This document shows, piece after piece, positions 7,767 through 16,080 of a DNA stretch of 64,000 nt (positions are counted from its first letter, which is position 1; each line of letters opens with the position of its first letter). The DNA comes from Janthinobacterium sp. J1-1 (GTDB lineage Bacteria > Pseudomonadota > Gammaproteobacteria > Burkholderiales > Burkholderiaceae_D): the NCBI RefSeq assembly GCF_030944405.1, contig NZ_CP132339.1, positions 1,550,001 to 1,614,000 on the forward strand. Direction: 5' to 3'. The position numbers were made by a program, and so were the translations under genes. Below the pieces are notes generated by a model that saw only the letters and a list, made by a program, of their open reading frames with translations, was not told where the DNA came from and searched no databases.

Positions 7767-9656
7767 ATGTCCACCGCCTTGAAAACGAGCTTGCTGCTGC
7801 CCCTGTTGCTGTCGTGCGCCGCCCATGCCGCCACCGCCGTTGACACCACCCCCAGGAAAACGCTGACGGCGTTTGCCAGCGAACAGGCTTTGAAGGCCTG
7901 GCTCGACAAGCTGGCCGCGCAGCAGCTGGCCCTGCAACGGCGCACCGAGCTGCAGATGAAAGCCATGCCGATGCCGGCGCCGATGGCCTCGTCGGCGTCC
8001 AAATCGGCCGAGGTGTCGGGGGCGGTCGCGGACTCGGTCGCGGACGCGGTTACCAACACGCAGACGGCCGGCGTCGATGAAGGCGGCATCGTCAAGGTGC
8101 ATGGCAAGCACCTGGTGATGCTAAGGCGCGGCAAGCTGTTCACGGTCAACGTCGGCCAGCAGGCCTTGCGGCCGGTGGCCTCGCTCGATGCGTTTGCGCC
8201 GGGCAGCGATCCGTCCGACAGCTGGTATGACGAGCTGCTGGTGTCGGGCGACACGGTGGTGGTGATCGGCTACAGCTACAGCCGTGGCGGCACCGAGGTG
8301 GGCCTGTTCGATATCGATGCTGCCGGCCGCCTGGCCTACCGCGCCACCTATCACCTGCGTTCGAACGACTATTATTCGGCGCGCAATTACGCCAGCCGCC
8401 TGGTCGGCACCAAGCTGGTGTTTTACTCGCCGCTGTCGCTCAATCCGCGCCGCGGCGACCCGTTCGGCGGCTTTCCCGCGCTGCGCCGCTGGCGCAGTGA
8501 CGCCGTGCCACAGGACTTCCAGCGCATCGCGCCGGCCACGCGCATTTTCCGCACCGATGAGGAGCCGGAATCTGGCGCCGGCATCACCCTGCATACCGTG
8601 ACCAGCTGCGACCTGGCCAGCCGCGAACTGCGCTGCGAGGCGAGTGCCGTGATGGGGCCGGCCGGCCGCGTGTTCTATGTCTCCGGTGAATCCGTGTATG
8701 TGTGGACCACGCGTCGTGGCGGCGGTTCAAGCGTGTTCCGCCTGCCGCTGGACGGCACGGCGCCCAGCGCGCTGAAGACGGCCGGCGCGCCGGTCGACCA
8801 GTTTTCGTTCCTGGAAAGCGCGGACGGCCATCTGAATGTGCTGCTGCGCTCGCAGGGGCGTGGCGACGCCATGTGGGATAGCGACAAAGGGCAAGGCGAG
8901 CTGGCATTGCTGCGGGTGCCGCTGAACAGCTTTTCCGATGGCCGCGACAGCGCGCCGGCCGCCAGCTACCGGGCCTTGCCGGGCAATGGCGACTACGGTT
9001 TGCAGAACCGCTATGTGGGGCCGTACCTGCTGTATGGCCAATCCGGTAACTCGGCGCGGCGCCAGGTCGATCCGAACTGGCCTTTGCAGCCGCTGCATGC
9101 GCTGCGCTGGGCCGGCAAGGATGCGCCGCAAGCCTTGGCGCTGCCGCATGGCGTCGAGCGCATCGAAGCGCTGGGCAATGACGCGGTGGCGGTCGGCGCC
9201 AAGGGCCAGGATCTGCATTTCACCAGCATTCGCCTGGGAGGCCAGGCGGATATCGCTGGCAGCTATGTGCGCGCCAACGCGGCCCAGGGAGAAACGCGCA
9301 GCCACGGCTTTTTCTACAAGCCGGACACCGGCAGCGCAGGCGTGATCGGCCTGCCTATCCTGGGCGCCACGGAGCGCGCCGGCCCGCGTACGGAATCGGC
9401 CTCGGTGCTCTACCTGCGCAACGACAGGCTGGCCCTGACGGAGCTCGGTGCACTGGCGGCGAAGCCAGGTGCGCCGCCGGACGACGGCTGCCGCGCCTCG
9501 TGCGTCGACTGGTATGGCAATGCGCGTCCGCTGTTCCTGCAGGGCCGGGTATTCGCCTTGCTCGGTTATGAGCTGGTGGAAGGGGCGGTGACGGAAGGGA
9601 AGATACGCGAAACGCGCCGCATCAGCTATGCGCCGGCCGTGGCGCGTGCACGGTGA
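7767..9656 (+). CDS. Secreted beta-propeller domain protein
   Basis: Predicted exported protein of 629 residues with a clear signal peptide (MSTALKTSLLLPLLLSCAAH, cut near residue 21-23). A helical stretch rich in Ala, Met and Pro follows, then a long repeat-rich domain of the family called secreted proteins with a C-terminal beta-propeller. Family-type segments include TAGVDEGGIVKVHGKHLVML and the later GFFYKPDTGSAGVIGLP. No enzymatic motif is evident. GGAG precedes the ATG at 7767; the longer frame from 7695 would mask the signal peptide. It is followed by an ECF sigma factor and an anti-sigma-like gene, so it may be part of or a target of an envelope-sensing system. Confidence 0.8.
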   Translation: MSTALKTSLLLPLLLSCAAHAATAVDTTPRKTLTAFASEQALKAWLDKLAAQQLALQRRTELQMKAMPMPAPMASSASKSAEVSGAVADSVADAVTNTQTAGVDEGGIVKVHGKHLVMLRRGKLFTVNVGQQALRPVASLDAFAPGSDPSDSWYDELLVSGDTVVVIGYSYSRGGTEVGLFDIDAAGRLAYRATYHLRSNDYYSARNYASRLVGTKLVFYSPLSLNPRRGDPFGGFPALRRWRSDAVPQDFQRIAPATRIFRTDEEPESGAGITLHTVTSCDLASRELRCEASAVMGPAGRVFYVSGESVYVWTTRRGGGSSVFRLPLDGTAPSALKTAGAPVDQFSFLESADGHLNVLLRSQGRGDAMWDSDKGQGELALLRVPLNSFSDGRDSAPAASYRALPGNGDYGLQNRYVGPYLLYGQSGNSARRQVDPNWPLQPLHALRWAGKDAPQALALPHGVERIEALGNDAVAVGAKGQDLHFTSIRLGGQADIAGSYVRANAAQGETRSHGFFYKPDTGSAGVIGLPILGATERAGPRTESASVLYLRNDRLALTELGALAAKPGAPPDDGCRASCVDWYGNARPLFLQGRVFALLGYELVEGAVTEGKIRETRRISYAPAVARAR

Positions 9657-9702
9657 CGTGCGGCGATTGTGGCGGCCGCCCGCTTCGGCTACACTGGTCC
9701 GC

Positions 9703-10275
9703 ATGGCCGACACCTTACCCAACGACACCGATGAAGAGCTGATGCTGCGCTACGGCGGCGGCGACCTGCCGGCATTTCGCGAACTGTACCGGCGCCATCG
9801 CGAGGGCCTGTACCGTTTCGTGGCCTGGCGCTCGCCGCGCCGCGCCTGGGTCGACGAGATCGTGCAGGATGCCTGGGCCAGCCTGCACGCGGCGCGTGCC
9901 GGCTACCAGCCGCAGGCGGCGTTTCGCACCTGGCTGTACCAGCTGGCGCGCAACCGCCTGATCGACATCCTGCGCCAGAAAGAAGCGCTGTGGCTGGGCG
10001 CCGAAGTGGCCGCCGAGGTGCCCAGCGAGGCCGCCTCGCCGCAGCAGTCGTTCGAACAGAAACAGCAGCATGCGCTGCTGCACGCGGCCATCGCGCTGCT
10101 GCCGGCGGAACAGAAGGAAGCGCTGGTGCTGCAGCAGTTCAGCGCCATGAGCATTGCCGAGATTGCCGTGGTGACGGGCGCCGAAGCGGAGACCGTGAAA
10201 AGCCGGCTGCGCTACGCGATGCAGAAATTGCGCGCGCAGCTCGACGCGGCCAGCGGCAAAGGAGCACGAGCATGA
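9703..10275 (+). CDS. ECF-type RNA polymerase sigma factor
   Basis: Sigma-70 family factor of 190 residues containing only regions 2 and 4, the layout of extracytoplasmic-function factors. Region 2 runs through ELYRRHREGLYRFVAWRSPR, VDEIVQDAW and FRTWLYQLARNRLIDILR. Region 4 runs through LLPAEQKEALVLQQF, SIAEIAVVTGAEAETVKSRL and MQKLRAQL. The start at 9703 gives the normal N-terminus; the Shine-Dalgarno is weak, 47 bases after the propeller gene. Its stop overlaps the next start as ATGA, implying translational coupling to its likely anti-sigma factor. I saw no convincing autoregulatory promoter. Confidence 0.9.
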   Translation: MADTLPNDTDEELMLRYGGGDLPAFRELYRRHREGLYRFVAWRSPRRAWVDEIVQDAWASLHAARAGYQPQAAFRTWLYQLARNRLIDILRQKEALWLGAEVAAEVPSEAASPQQSFEQKQQHALLHAAIALLPAEQKEALVLQQFSAMSIAEIAVVTGAEAETVKSRLRYAMQKLRAQLDAASGKGARA

Positions 10276-10901
10276 ATATTGAGCATCACGATGAAGAATT
10301 GAACGCGCTGCTGGCAGCCTTGCCGCAGCCGTCGCCGTCGGCCGAACTCGATGCGGCCATCCTGGCGGACGCCGAACAAGCGCTGGCGACCCCTTTGGCC
10401 AAGCCGCTGGCCGCGAACGACAGCGCCAATGGCGTGGTACGGACCCTGCCGGCAAAGAAGTCGACCGACTACCTGGCGCGCTGGCGCATTCCGCTGGGAC
10501 TGGCCGCCGCCGTGCTGCTGACTTTCAACTTGGTTGGCGGCGATTTCTTTGGCCACAAGACGGCGCAGTTCCCGGTGGTCGGCGAGCCGCTCGATCCGCC
10601 GGTCGCCGCCTCCGTTTCGCCCTCGGCCGACCAGATGCAATCACAGGCCGAGCCCTCCGGCACGGTGCGTCCGGCGCCATCGGCACGGCGCGCGATGGCG
10701 CCGCCACCGCCCGCACCGTCAGCTGCCGAGCCGATGCCGGCGCCGCCGAAACTCGACGCGGCCGTCTGGCTGGTTAAGATCGACGGCTTGCTCAAGGCGG
10801 GCCAGCGCCCGGCGGCGCAGCAGGAGTGGGCCGCGTTCCGGCAGGCGTATCCCGCGTATCCGGTCGAACAGCAGTTGCAGCAGCGGCTTGAGCAAAAATA
10901 G
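10272..10901 (+). CDS. Probable membrane anti-sigma factor
   Basis: Unnamed protein of 209 residues. A short cytoplasmic part (residues 1-75) precedes a single membrane segment (about 77-96, WRIPLGLAAAVLLTFNLVGG). A Pro/Ala-rich periplasmic linker follows, then a small C-terminal helical domain (LDAAVWLVKIDGLLKAGQRP). That topology and the four-base ATGA overlap with the sigma gene make it a likely anti-sigma factor. It contains no cysteine, so it is not of the zinc-binding HxxxCxxC class. The C-terminal region resembles a protein-interaction tail. The function is inferred from context. Confidence 0.68.
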   Translation: MNIEHHDEELNALLAALPQPSPSAELDAAILADAEQALATPLAKPLAANDSANGVVRTLPAKKSTDYLARWRIPLGLAAAVLLTFNLVGGDFFGHKTAQFPVVGEPLDPPVAASVSPSADQMQSQAEPSGTVRPAPSARRAMAPPPPAPSAAEPMPAPPKLDAAVWLVKIDGLLKAGQRPAAQQEWAAFRQAYPAYPVEQQLQQRLEQK

Positions 10902-10904
10902 GGC

Positions 10905-12056
10905 TTATAACCCCTTTTTCTTTTCCCACACCGCGCTGCCCACGAAAATGGCGGCGCACACCCACATCACGGCCGGCAGGGCATTGACGCCCGCCGACTG
11001 CATCAGCACGCCCGTCAGCAGCGGGCCGCCGCCGCTGGCCGCTCCCCAGGTGGCGTTGACGATGGCGCTGGCGCTGGTCAGCGGCAGGCCCGTAAAGCGC
11101 TCGCCGCAGGCCACCAGCGCCAGCATGTAGATGCCGCCGGCGGCGGCGCCCAGCAGCAGCAATACCGTCCACCACAGCCATGGCGTGCCGACCGCGAAGG
11201 GTAGCAGCGGCAGCAGCAGGCAGACGGCCACGCCGCAGCCGGTGTGAACTTTTGCACGCCCATAGCGGTCGGCCATCCAGCCCAGCGCGAACTGCAGACC
11301 CGTGTCGCCCACCAGCACCACCGTGGCCGAGAGCAGCGCCAGTTCGGTACTCATGCCGTGCCGCATCGCATACAGCGGCAGCAGGCTTAACGCCAGGGTG
11401 TCGAACAGCGCAAAAAAGGCGGCGCCCAGCACGATCATCGGCATGCGCGGCAGGATCAAGGTCCATTTCACGCCCGGCTCGTTCGCTTCCTCGGCGTCTT
11501 GTTCCGGGCCGCTGTTCGAGATCAGCATCAGTCCCGGCAGCGCCAGCAAAAACAGCAGGCCGCAGGCGGCAAAGCTCCAGCTGATTTTATCGTTGAAGGC
11601 GGCCACCAGCGCCGGGCCGATCAGCTGAAAAAAGGTAAAGCTGGTGGTGTACATGGCCACCACCTTGCCGCGTGCATTGGCGGGCGCCAGGCGGTTGACC
11701 CAGGCTTCGCCGATGGTAAACAGCACGCCCATGGCGCCGCCGAACACGAAGCGCAGCACGCTCCACGCCAGCAGGCTGTCGGTGCACTGCATGGCGATGG
11801 TGGCCAGGGACGCCGCCCATACGGCGCCCACCATGGTGGCGCGCGCGCCAAAGCGGCCCACCCACCGCGACACGAACGGCGAGGCGGCCAGGATGCCCAG
11901 CGCGCTGACGGCCGTGATCATGCCGATCACGTCGGTGCCCACGCCGCGCCGGTCCAGCGTCAGGGCGGTCAGCGGCATGGTGGCGCCCAAGCCCAGGCCC
12001 ACTACGCCGATGCTGACCACCAGGGCAAAGAAGTCACGCCAAGGCATGCTTTTCAT
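10905..12056 (-). CDS. Major facilitator superfamily transporter
   Basis: Inner-membrane carrier of 383 residues with about twelve hydrophobic helices in two halves. The first half carries the MFS loop signature as FVSRWVGRFGARATM; the second half has the matching LGWMADRYGRAKV. The overall sequence resembles the YcaD-like group, whose substrates are mostly unknown. The start could be at 12056 or at the ATG three codons later (MPWRDFFAL). It is convergent with the anti-sigma-like gene, with only three bases between the stops. A pair of TTGATCA sites lies upstream at 12136-12154. Confidence 0.85.
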   Translation of the reverse strand: MKSMPWRDFFALVVSIGVVGLGLGATMPLTALTLDRRGVGTDVIGMITAVSALGILAASPFVSRWVGRFGARATMVGAVWAASLATIAMQCTDSLLAWSVLRFVFGGAMGVLFTIGEAWVNRLAPANARGKVVAMYTTSFTFFQLIGPALVAAFNDKISWSFAACGLLFLLALPGLMLISNSGPEQDAEEANEPGVKWTLILPRMPMIVLGAAFFALFDTLALSLLPLYAMRHGMSTELALLSATVVLVGDTGLQFALGWMADRYGRAKVHTGCGVAVCLLLPLLPFAVGTPWLWWTVLLLLGAAAGGIYMLALVACGERFTGLPLTSASAIVNATWGAASGGGPLLTGVLMQSAGVNALPAVMWVCAAIFVGSAVWEKKKGL

Positions 12057-12135
12057 GGCGTTTCTCGCGAGACGGGCATATGATTAATTCACTTGTAGCA
12101 ATAATAAAGGCGGTAGTGTAGCCGCTGCCGCGCCT

Positions 12136-12154
12136 TTGATCACGCGCTTGATCA
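12136..12154. promoter_or_regulatory. Paired TTGATCA sites upstream of the MFS gene
   Basis: Two copies of TTGATCA (12136-12142 and 12148-12154) lie 12 bases apart start to start, each with the palindromic core TGATCA. They are in the 217-base gap between the divergent MFS and puuD genes. This is a candidate operator, with no regulator assigned. Confidence 0.3.
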
Positions 12155-12191
12155 TGCCCATGCTCCCGGCCATTGGTGTGGCTGTTTGGCA

Positions 12192-12235
12192 ACTCTATCC
12201 TGTAGAGTAGGGCTGAAGGCGCTGCATCGTGCAGC
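12192..12235 (+). promoter_or_regulatory. Inverted repeats in the leader of the polyamine cluster
   Basis: ACTCTA (12192-12197) faces TAGAGT (12203-12208). Thirteen bases on, GCTGCA (12221-12226) faces TGCAGC (12230-12235). Both are perfect and lie 38-82 bases upstream of the puuD start. They could be an operator and a leader hairpin. I could not fit a good -35/-10 pair here. Confidence 0.35.
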
Positions 12236-12273
12236 CAAGCAACAGGATCGTCACGCTATCGAGAGCAAAACCT

Positions 12274-13041
12274 ATGCCCCGTCCCATCGTCCTCGTTCCC
12301 GCCTGCCACCGCCAGCTGGGCAGCCACGCCTACCATACGGCGCAGGATAAATACCTGCACGCCGTGGTCGTGGCGGCCGGCTGCATGCCGCTGCTGTTGC
12401 CGGCGCTGGGCCAGGACGCCGACCTGGAGGCGGCGCTGCGCATCGCCGATGGCGTGCTGCTGACCGGCTCGGCCTCGAATGTCGATGCGCGCCTGTATGG
12501 CCAGGAGATTGCGTTCCCCGAATTGCCGCAGGATACGGCGCGCGACGCCACCACCTTGCCCCTGATCCGCGCCGCGCTGGCGCGCCAGCTGCCTTTGTTC
12601 GCGATCTGCCGCGGCTTCCAGGAAGTCAATGTGGCGCTGGGCGGCAGCTTGCACCAGGCCGTGCATGCGGTGCCCGGCATGCTCGATCACCGTGAAAACA
12701 TCAGCGACCCGTTGGCGCGCCAGTACGGCCCCGCGCACCGCATCCGGCTGACGCCGGGCACGCTGCTGTCGAGAATACTGGGTGGCGAAAGCGAGATGAT
12801 GGTCAATTCCCTGCATGGCCAAGGGATAGCCCGCCTGGCCGACGGCCTGCTGGTCGAAGCGCTGGCCGACGACGGCCTGGTTGAAGCCTATGCGGTGGCG
12901 GCGGTGCCCGGCTTTGCGCTGGGCGTGCAGTGGCATCCCGAGTGGCAGGTGGAAGACAACCCGCAATCGATGCGGATGTTCGAGGCCTTCGGCCAGGCCT
13001 GCCGCGAGTATCAGGTGACAAATAAAGCGACCAATAAATAG
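12274..13041 (+). CDS. puuD: Gamma-glutamyl-GABA hydrolase (class I glutamine amidotransferase-like)
   Basis: Releases GABA from gamma-glutamyl-GABA in the glutamylated putrescine pathway. At 255 residues it has the nucleophile elbow FAICRGFQEVN (Cys nucleophile) and the His-Glu pair in GVQWHPEWQ, which complete the amidotransferase triad. LTGSASNVDARLYGQ matches the PuuD/SpuA family. The ATG at 12274 is preferred over 12229 because the protein then begins with the core strand RPIVLVPACHR. The ribosome site is weak. It is the first gene of the polyamine cluster. Confidence 0.9.
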   Translation: MPRPIVLVPACHRQLGSHAYHTAQDKYLHAVVVAAGCMPLLLPALGQDADLEAALRIADGVLLTGSASNVDARLYGQEIAFPELPQDTARDATTLPLIRAALARQLPLFAICRGFQEVNVALGGSLHQAVHAVPGMLDHRENISDPLARQYGPAHRIRLTPGTLLSRILGGESEMMVNSLHGQGIARLADGLLVEALADDGLVEAYAVAAVPGFALGVQWHPEWQVEDNPQSMRMFEAFGQACREYQVTNKATNK

Positions 13042-13104
13042 CGCGCCGCAGCGGTGATGGGCGGCGTTTACATCAAGACCGGCAAGAGGATAAGAGAGAA
13101 CGAT

Positions 13105-14475
13105 ATGGCGATACGCGAGAACTTCACTTATACCGACATGGACCTGTGGCTCAATGAAAAGCGGGTCACGGAAATCGAATGCCTGGTGCCCGATCTGACG
13201 GGCGTTGCGCGCGGCAAGATCCTGCCACGCGGTAAATTCACCCAGGAGCGCGGCATGCGCATCCCGGAAGCGGTGCTGGGCATGACGGTGACGGGCAATT
13301 ACCCGGTTGACGATGGTGGCTATGACCGCGCCATTTCCAGCACCGACCGCGACATGATTCTAAAGGCCGACCCGACCACCATCACCATGGTGCCATGGGC
13401 CACCGACCCCACCGCCCAGGTGATCCACGACTGTTATTTTGCCGATGGCGCGCTGGTCGATTTCGCCCCAAGATCTGTGCTGCGGCGCGTGCTGAAACTG
13501 TATGCCGACAAGGGCTGGAAACCGGTGGTGGCGCCCGAACTCGAGTTCTACCTGACGGCGAAAAACACCGATCCCGACCTGCCCTTGAAGCCGCCGATTG
13601 GCCGCAGCGGCCGCGCCGAAACCAGCCGCCAGGTCTATAGTATCGACGCCGTCAACGAGTTCGATCCGCTGTTCGAGGACATCTACGATTACTGCGAACT
13701 GATGAACCTCGACGTCGATACCCTGATCCACGAGATCGGTGCCGGCCAGATGGAAATCAACTTCCTGCACGGTGATCCGCTGGGCCTGGCCGACAAGGTG
13801 TTCTTCTTCAAGCGCACCCTGCGCGAGGCGGCGCTGAAGCACGATATGTACGCCACCTTCATGGCCAAGCCGATGGCCGGCGAGCCGGGGTCCGCCATGC
13901 ATGTGCACCAGAGCGTGGTCGATGCGAAAACGGGCCTGAACATCTTCAGCAACGAGGACGGCTCGGCCGCGCCCATCTTCAAGCACTATATCGCCGGCCT
14001 GCAGCGCTATATGCCGTCGGCGATGGCGATCGTCGCGCCCTACGTGAATTCCTACCGCCGCATCGTGCGCCATACGGCGGCGCCCATCAACATTCAATGG
14101 GGCCTCGATAACCGCACCGTGGGTTTTCGCGTGCCCGAGTCGGGCGTGCAGGACAGGCGCGTGGAAAACCGCATTATCGGCGCCGACGCCAACCCGTATC
14201 TCGCATTGGCCGTCACCCTGGCCTGCGGCTACCTGGGCATGACGGAGCAGCTGGAAGCGACGCCGATGATGGTCGGCAGCGCCTACGACATGAAGTTCGA
14301 GCTGCCGCAGGGCCTGCCCGAAGCGCTGCAGCTGCTGCGCGGGGAAGACAAGCTGCGCACGGTGCTGGGCGACCGTTTCATCGACGTGTATGCGGCCATC
14401 AAGGACCTGGAGCACCAGGAGTTCATGACGGTCATCAGTCCGTGGGAGCGCGAACATCTTCTGCTCCACGTTTAA
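13105..14475 (+). CDS. puuA: Gamma-glutamylputrescine synthetase (glutamine synthetase family)
   Basis: ATP-dependent ligation of glutamate to putrescine, the first step of the Puu route. The 456-residue product is a glutamine-synthetase-fold enzyme: an N-terminal beta-grasp domain containing CLVPDLTGVARGKILPRG, then the catalytic domain with PELEFYLTAK, GAGQMEINFLHGD, AMHVHQSVVDAKTGLN and RVENRIIGADANPYLA. The start at 13105 follows GAGAGAA; the longer frame from 13054 adds unconserved residues. It lies 63 bases after puuD and 12 bases before the aminotransferase, so they are one operon. Close relatives named SpuB/SpuI act on other polyamines, so the exact substrate is uncertain. Confidence 0.9.
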   Translation: MAIRENFTYTDMDLWLNEKRVTEIECLVPDLTGVARGKILPRGKFTQERGMRIPEAVLGMTVTGNYPVDDGGYDRAISSTDRDMILKADPTTITMVPWATDPTAQVIHDCYFADGALVDFAPRSVLRRVLKLYADKGWKPVVAPELEFYLTAKNTDPDLPLKPPIGRSGRAETSRQVYSIDAVNEFDPLFEDIYDYCELMNLDVDTLIHEIGAGQMEINFLHGDPLGLADKVFFFKRTLREAALKHDMYATFMAKPMAGEPGSAMHVHQSVVDAKTGLNIFSNEDGSAAPIFKHYIAGLQRYMPSAMAIVAPYVNSYRRIVRHTAAPINIQWGLDNRTVGFRVPESGVQDRRVENRIIGADANPYLALAVTLACGYLGMTEQLEATPMMVGSAYDMKFELPQGLPEALQLLRGEDKLRTVLGDRFIDVYAAIKDLEHQEFMTVISPWEREHLLLHV

Positions 14476-14487
14476 GAAAGGATCACC

Positions 14488-15948
14488 ATGAGTACAAACA
14501 ACAATCCCCTGGCGCCGAGCGCCGCGCTGGTCGCCTCGGTGGCGCATAAAAACGCCACGCCGCAGGTGTACGACACGGCCGCCATCCAGAAGATGGACTC
14601 GGCCCACTACCTGCATCCGTTTACCGACTTCCAGGACCTGGCCAGCAAGGGCGCGCGCGTGATGGTGCGCGGCGAGGGCGTCTATCTGTGGGACAGCCAG
14701 GGCAAGAAAATCGTCGACGGCATGTCGGGCCTGTGGTGCGTCAACGTCGGCTATGGCCGCACGTCGATCTCGCAAGCCGTCTACCAGCAGATGGAAACGC
14801 TGCCCTTCTATAACAGTTTTTTTGGCACCACCAACCTGCCGGCCGCGCAGCTGGCGGCGAAATTGGCGCAGATCTCGCCGCCGCAGTTCCAGCACGTGTT
14901 CTTTACCAGTTCCGGCTCGGAAGCGAACGACACCAACCTGCGCATGGTGCGCCGCTACTGGGACCTGCTGGGCTACAAGGAACGCCATACGATCATCAGC
15001 CGCCACAACGCCTACCACGGCAGCACGGTGGCGGGCGCCTCGCTGGGCGGCATGGACGGCATGCACGCGCAGGGCGGCTTGCCGATCCCCGGCATCGTGC
15101 ATATCGGCCAGCCCAACTACCTGGAAGCGGGCCAGGGCCTCACGCCCGAGGAGTTCGGCCTGAAGGCGGCCGGCTGGCTGGAGGAAAAAATCCTGGAGGT
15201 GGGCGCCGACAAGGTGGCGGCCTTTATCGGCGAACCGGTGCAGGGCGCTGGCGGCGTGATCATTCCGCCATCGACCTACTGGCCCGAGATCGGCCGCATC
15301 TGCGACAAGTACGGCATCCTCCTGATCGCCGATGAAGTGATCTGCGGCTTCGGCCGCCTGGGCCGCTGGTTCGGCTCCGAACTGTTCGGCATCAGGCCCG
15401 ACCTGATCACGTTTGCCAAGGGCGTCACGTCCGGTTACGTGCCGCTCGGTGGCGTGCTGGTGGGCGAACGCGTGGCCAAGGTGCTGATCGAGAAGGGCGG
15501 CGAATTCACGCACGGCTACACGTATTCGGGCCACCCGGTGGCGTGCGCCGCTGCGCTGGAAAATATCCGCATTATCGAGGAAGAGCAGCTGGTGCAGAAG
15601 GTGGCCGAGGATACGGGGCCGTATCTCAAGGAACGCTTCGCCGCGCTTGGCGAACATCCGCTGGTGGGCTATGCCGACAGCTGCGGCCTGGTGGCGGGAT
15701 TGAACCTGGTGCGCAGGAAGGGCGCCACCGTGCATGACAATGTGCTGTTCGACGAGGACCAGGGCGTGGGCATGATCTGCCGCGGCCATATGTTCGACAA
15801 CGGCGTGATCATGCGCGCCGTGGGCGAGCGCATGATCGTCGCCCCGCCGCTGGTGATGACGCGCGCGCAGATCGACGAGATGACGGACCTGATACGGGTT
15901 TGCCTGGACAAGACCTACGCCGATGTACAGGCCAAGGGTTGGGTGTAG
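14488..15948 (+). CDS. spuC: Polyamine aminotransferase, class III PLP-dependent (SpuC-like)
   Basis: Transfers the amino group of putrescine or a related omega-amine to pyruvate. At 486 residues it is a class III transaminase: FFTSSGSEANDTNLRMVRRY binds the cofactor phosphate, IADEVICGFGRLG holds the cofactor Asp, and ITFAKGVTSGY holds the Schiff-base Lys. The sequence is nearest to Pseudomonas SpuC from memory; PuuE and omega-amino-acid transaminases are alternatives. AAAGGA precedes the ATG. No PuuB-type oxidase is in the cluster, so this enzyme may feed the aldehyde dehydrogenase directly. Confidence 0.85.
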   Translation: MSTNNNPLAPSAALVASVAHKNATPQVYDTAAIQKMDSAHYLHPFTDFQDLASKGARVMVRGEGVYLWDSQGKKIVDGMSGLWCVNVGYGRTSISQAVYQQMETLPFYNSFFGTTNLPAAQLAAKLAQISPPQFQHVFFTSSGSEANDTNLRMVRRYWDLLGYKERHTIISRHNAYHGSTVAGASLGGMDGMHAQGGLPIPGIVHIGQPNYLEAGQGLTPEEFGLKAAGWLEEKILEVGADKVAAFIGEPVQGAGGVIIPPSTYWPEIGRICDKYGILLIADEVICGFGRLGRWFGSELFGIRPDLITFAKGVTSGYVPLGGVLVGERVAKVLIEKGGEFTHGYTYSGHPVACAAALENIRIIEEEQLVQKVAEDTGPYLKERFAALGEHPLVGYADSCGLVAGLNLVRRKGATVHDNVLFDEDQGVGMICRGHMFDNGVIMRAVGERMIVAPPLVMTRAQIDEMTDLIRVCLDKTYADVQAKGWV

Positions 15949-16021
15949 GATTTACACCAAAATCAGGGCGGCCCCTGCAATTTTTGGACCGCTTTGGCGA
16001 CAGTTCCGCTAAACTTCCATT

Positions 16022-16049
16022 CTGGCCGCCCTTGTAGCGGCCAGTTTTT
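16022..16049 (+). terminator. Rho-independent terminator between the aminotransferase gene and potG
   Basis: CTGGCCGC (16022-16029) pairs perfectly with GCGGCCAG (16037-16044) around a seven-base loop and is followed by TTTTT. It lies 31 bases before the potG start. It should limit read-through from puuD-puuA-spuC into the transporter genes. Confidence 0.8.
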
Positions 16050-16080
16050 CATTGATCACTTCATTCCAAGCTACCCACCC

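Noticed and set aside
13360..15789. An 809-codon open frame on the minus strand opposite puuA and spuC.
   Set aside because: It lies antisense to two clear metabolic enzymes and has the His/Arg/Gln-rich composition typical of reverse frames in GC-rich genes. No family motif or ribosome site was seen.
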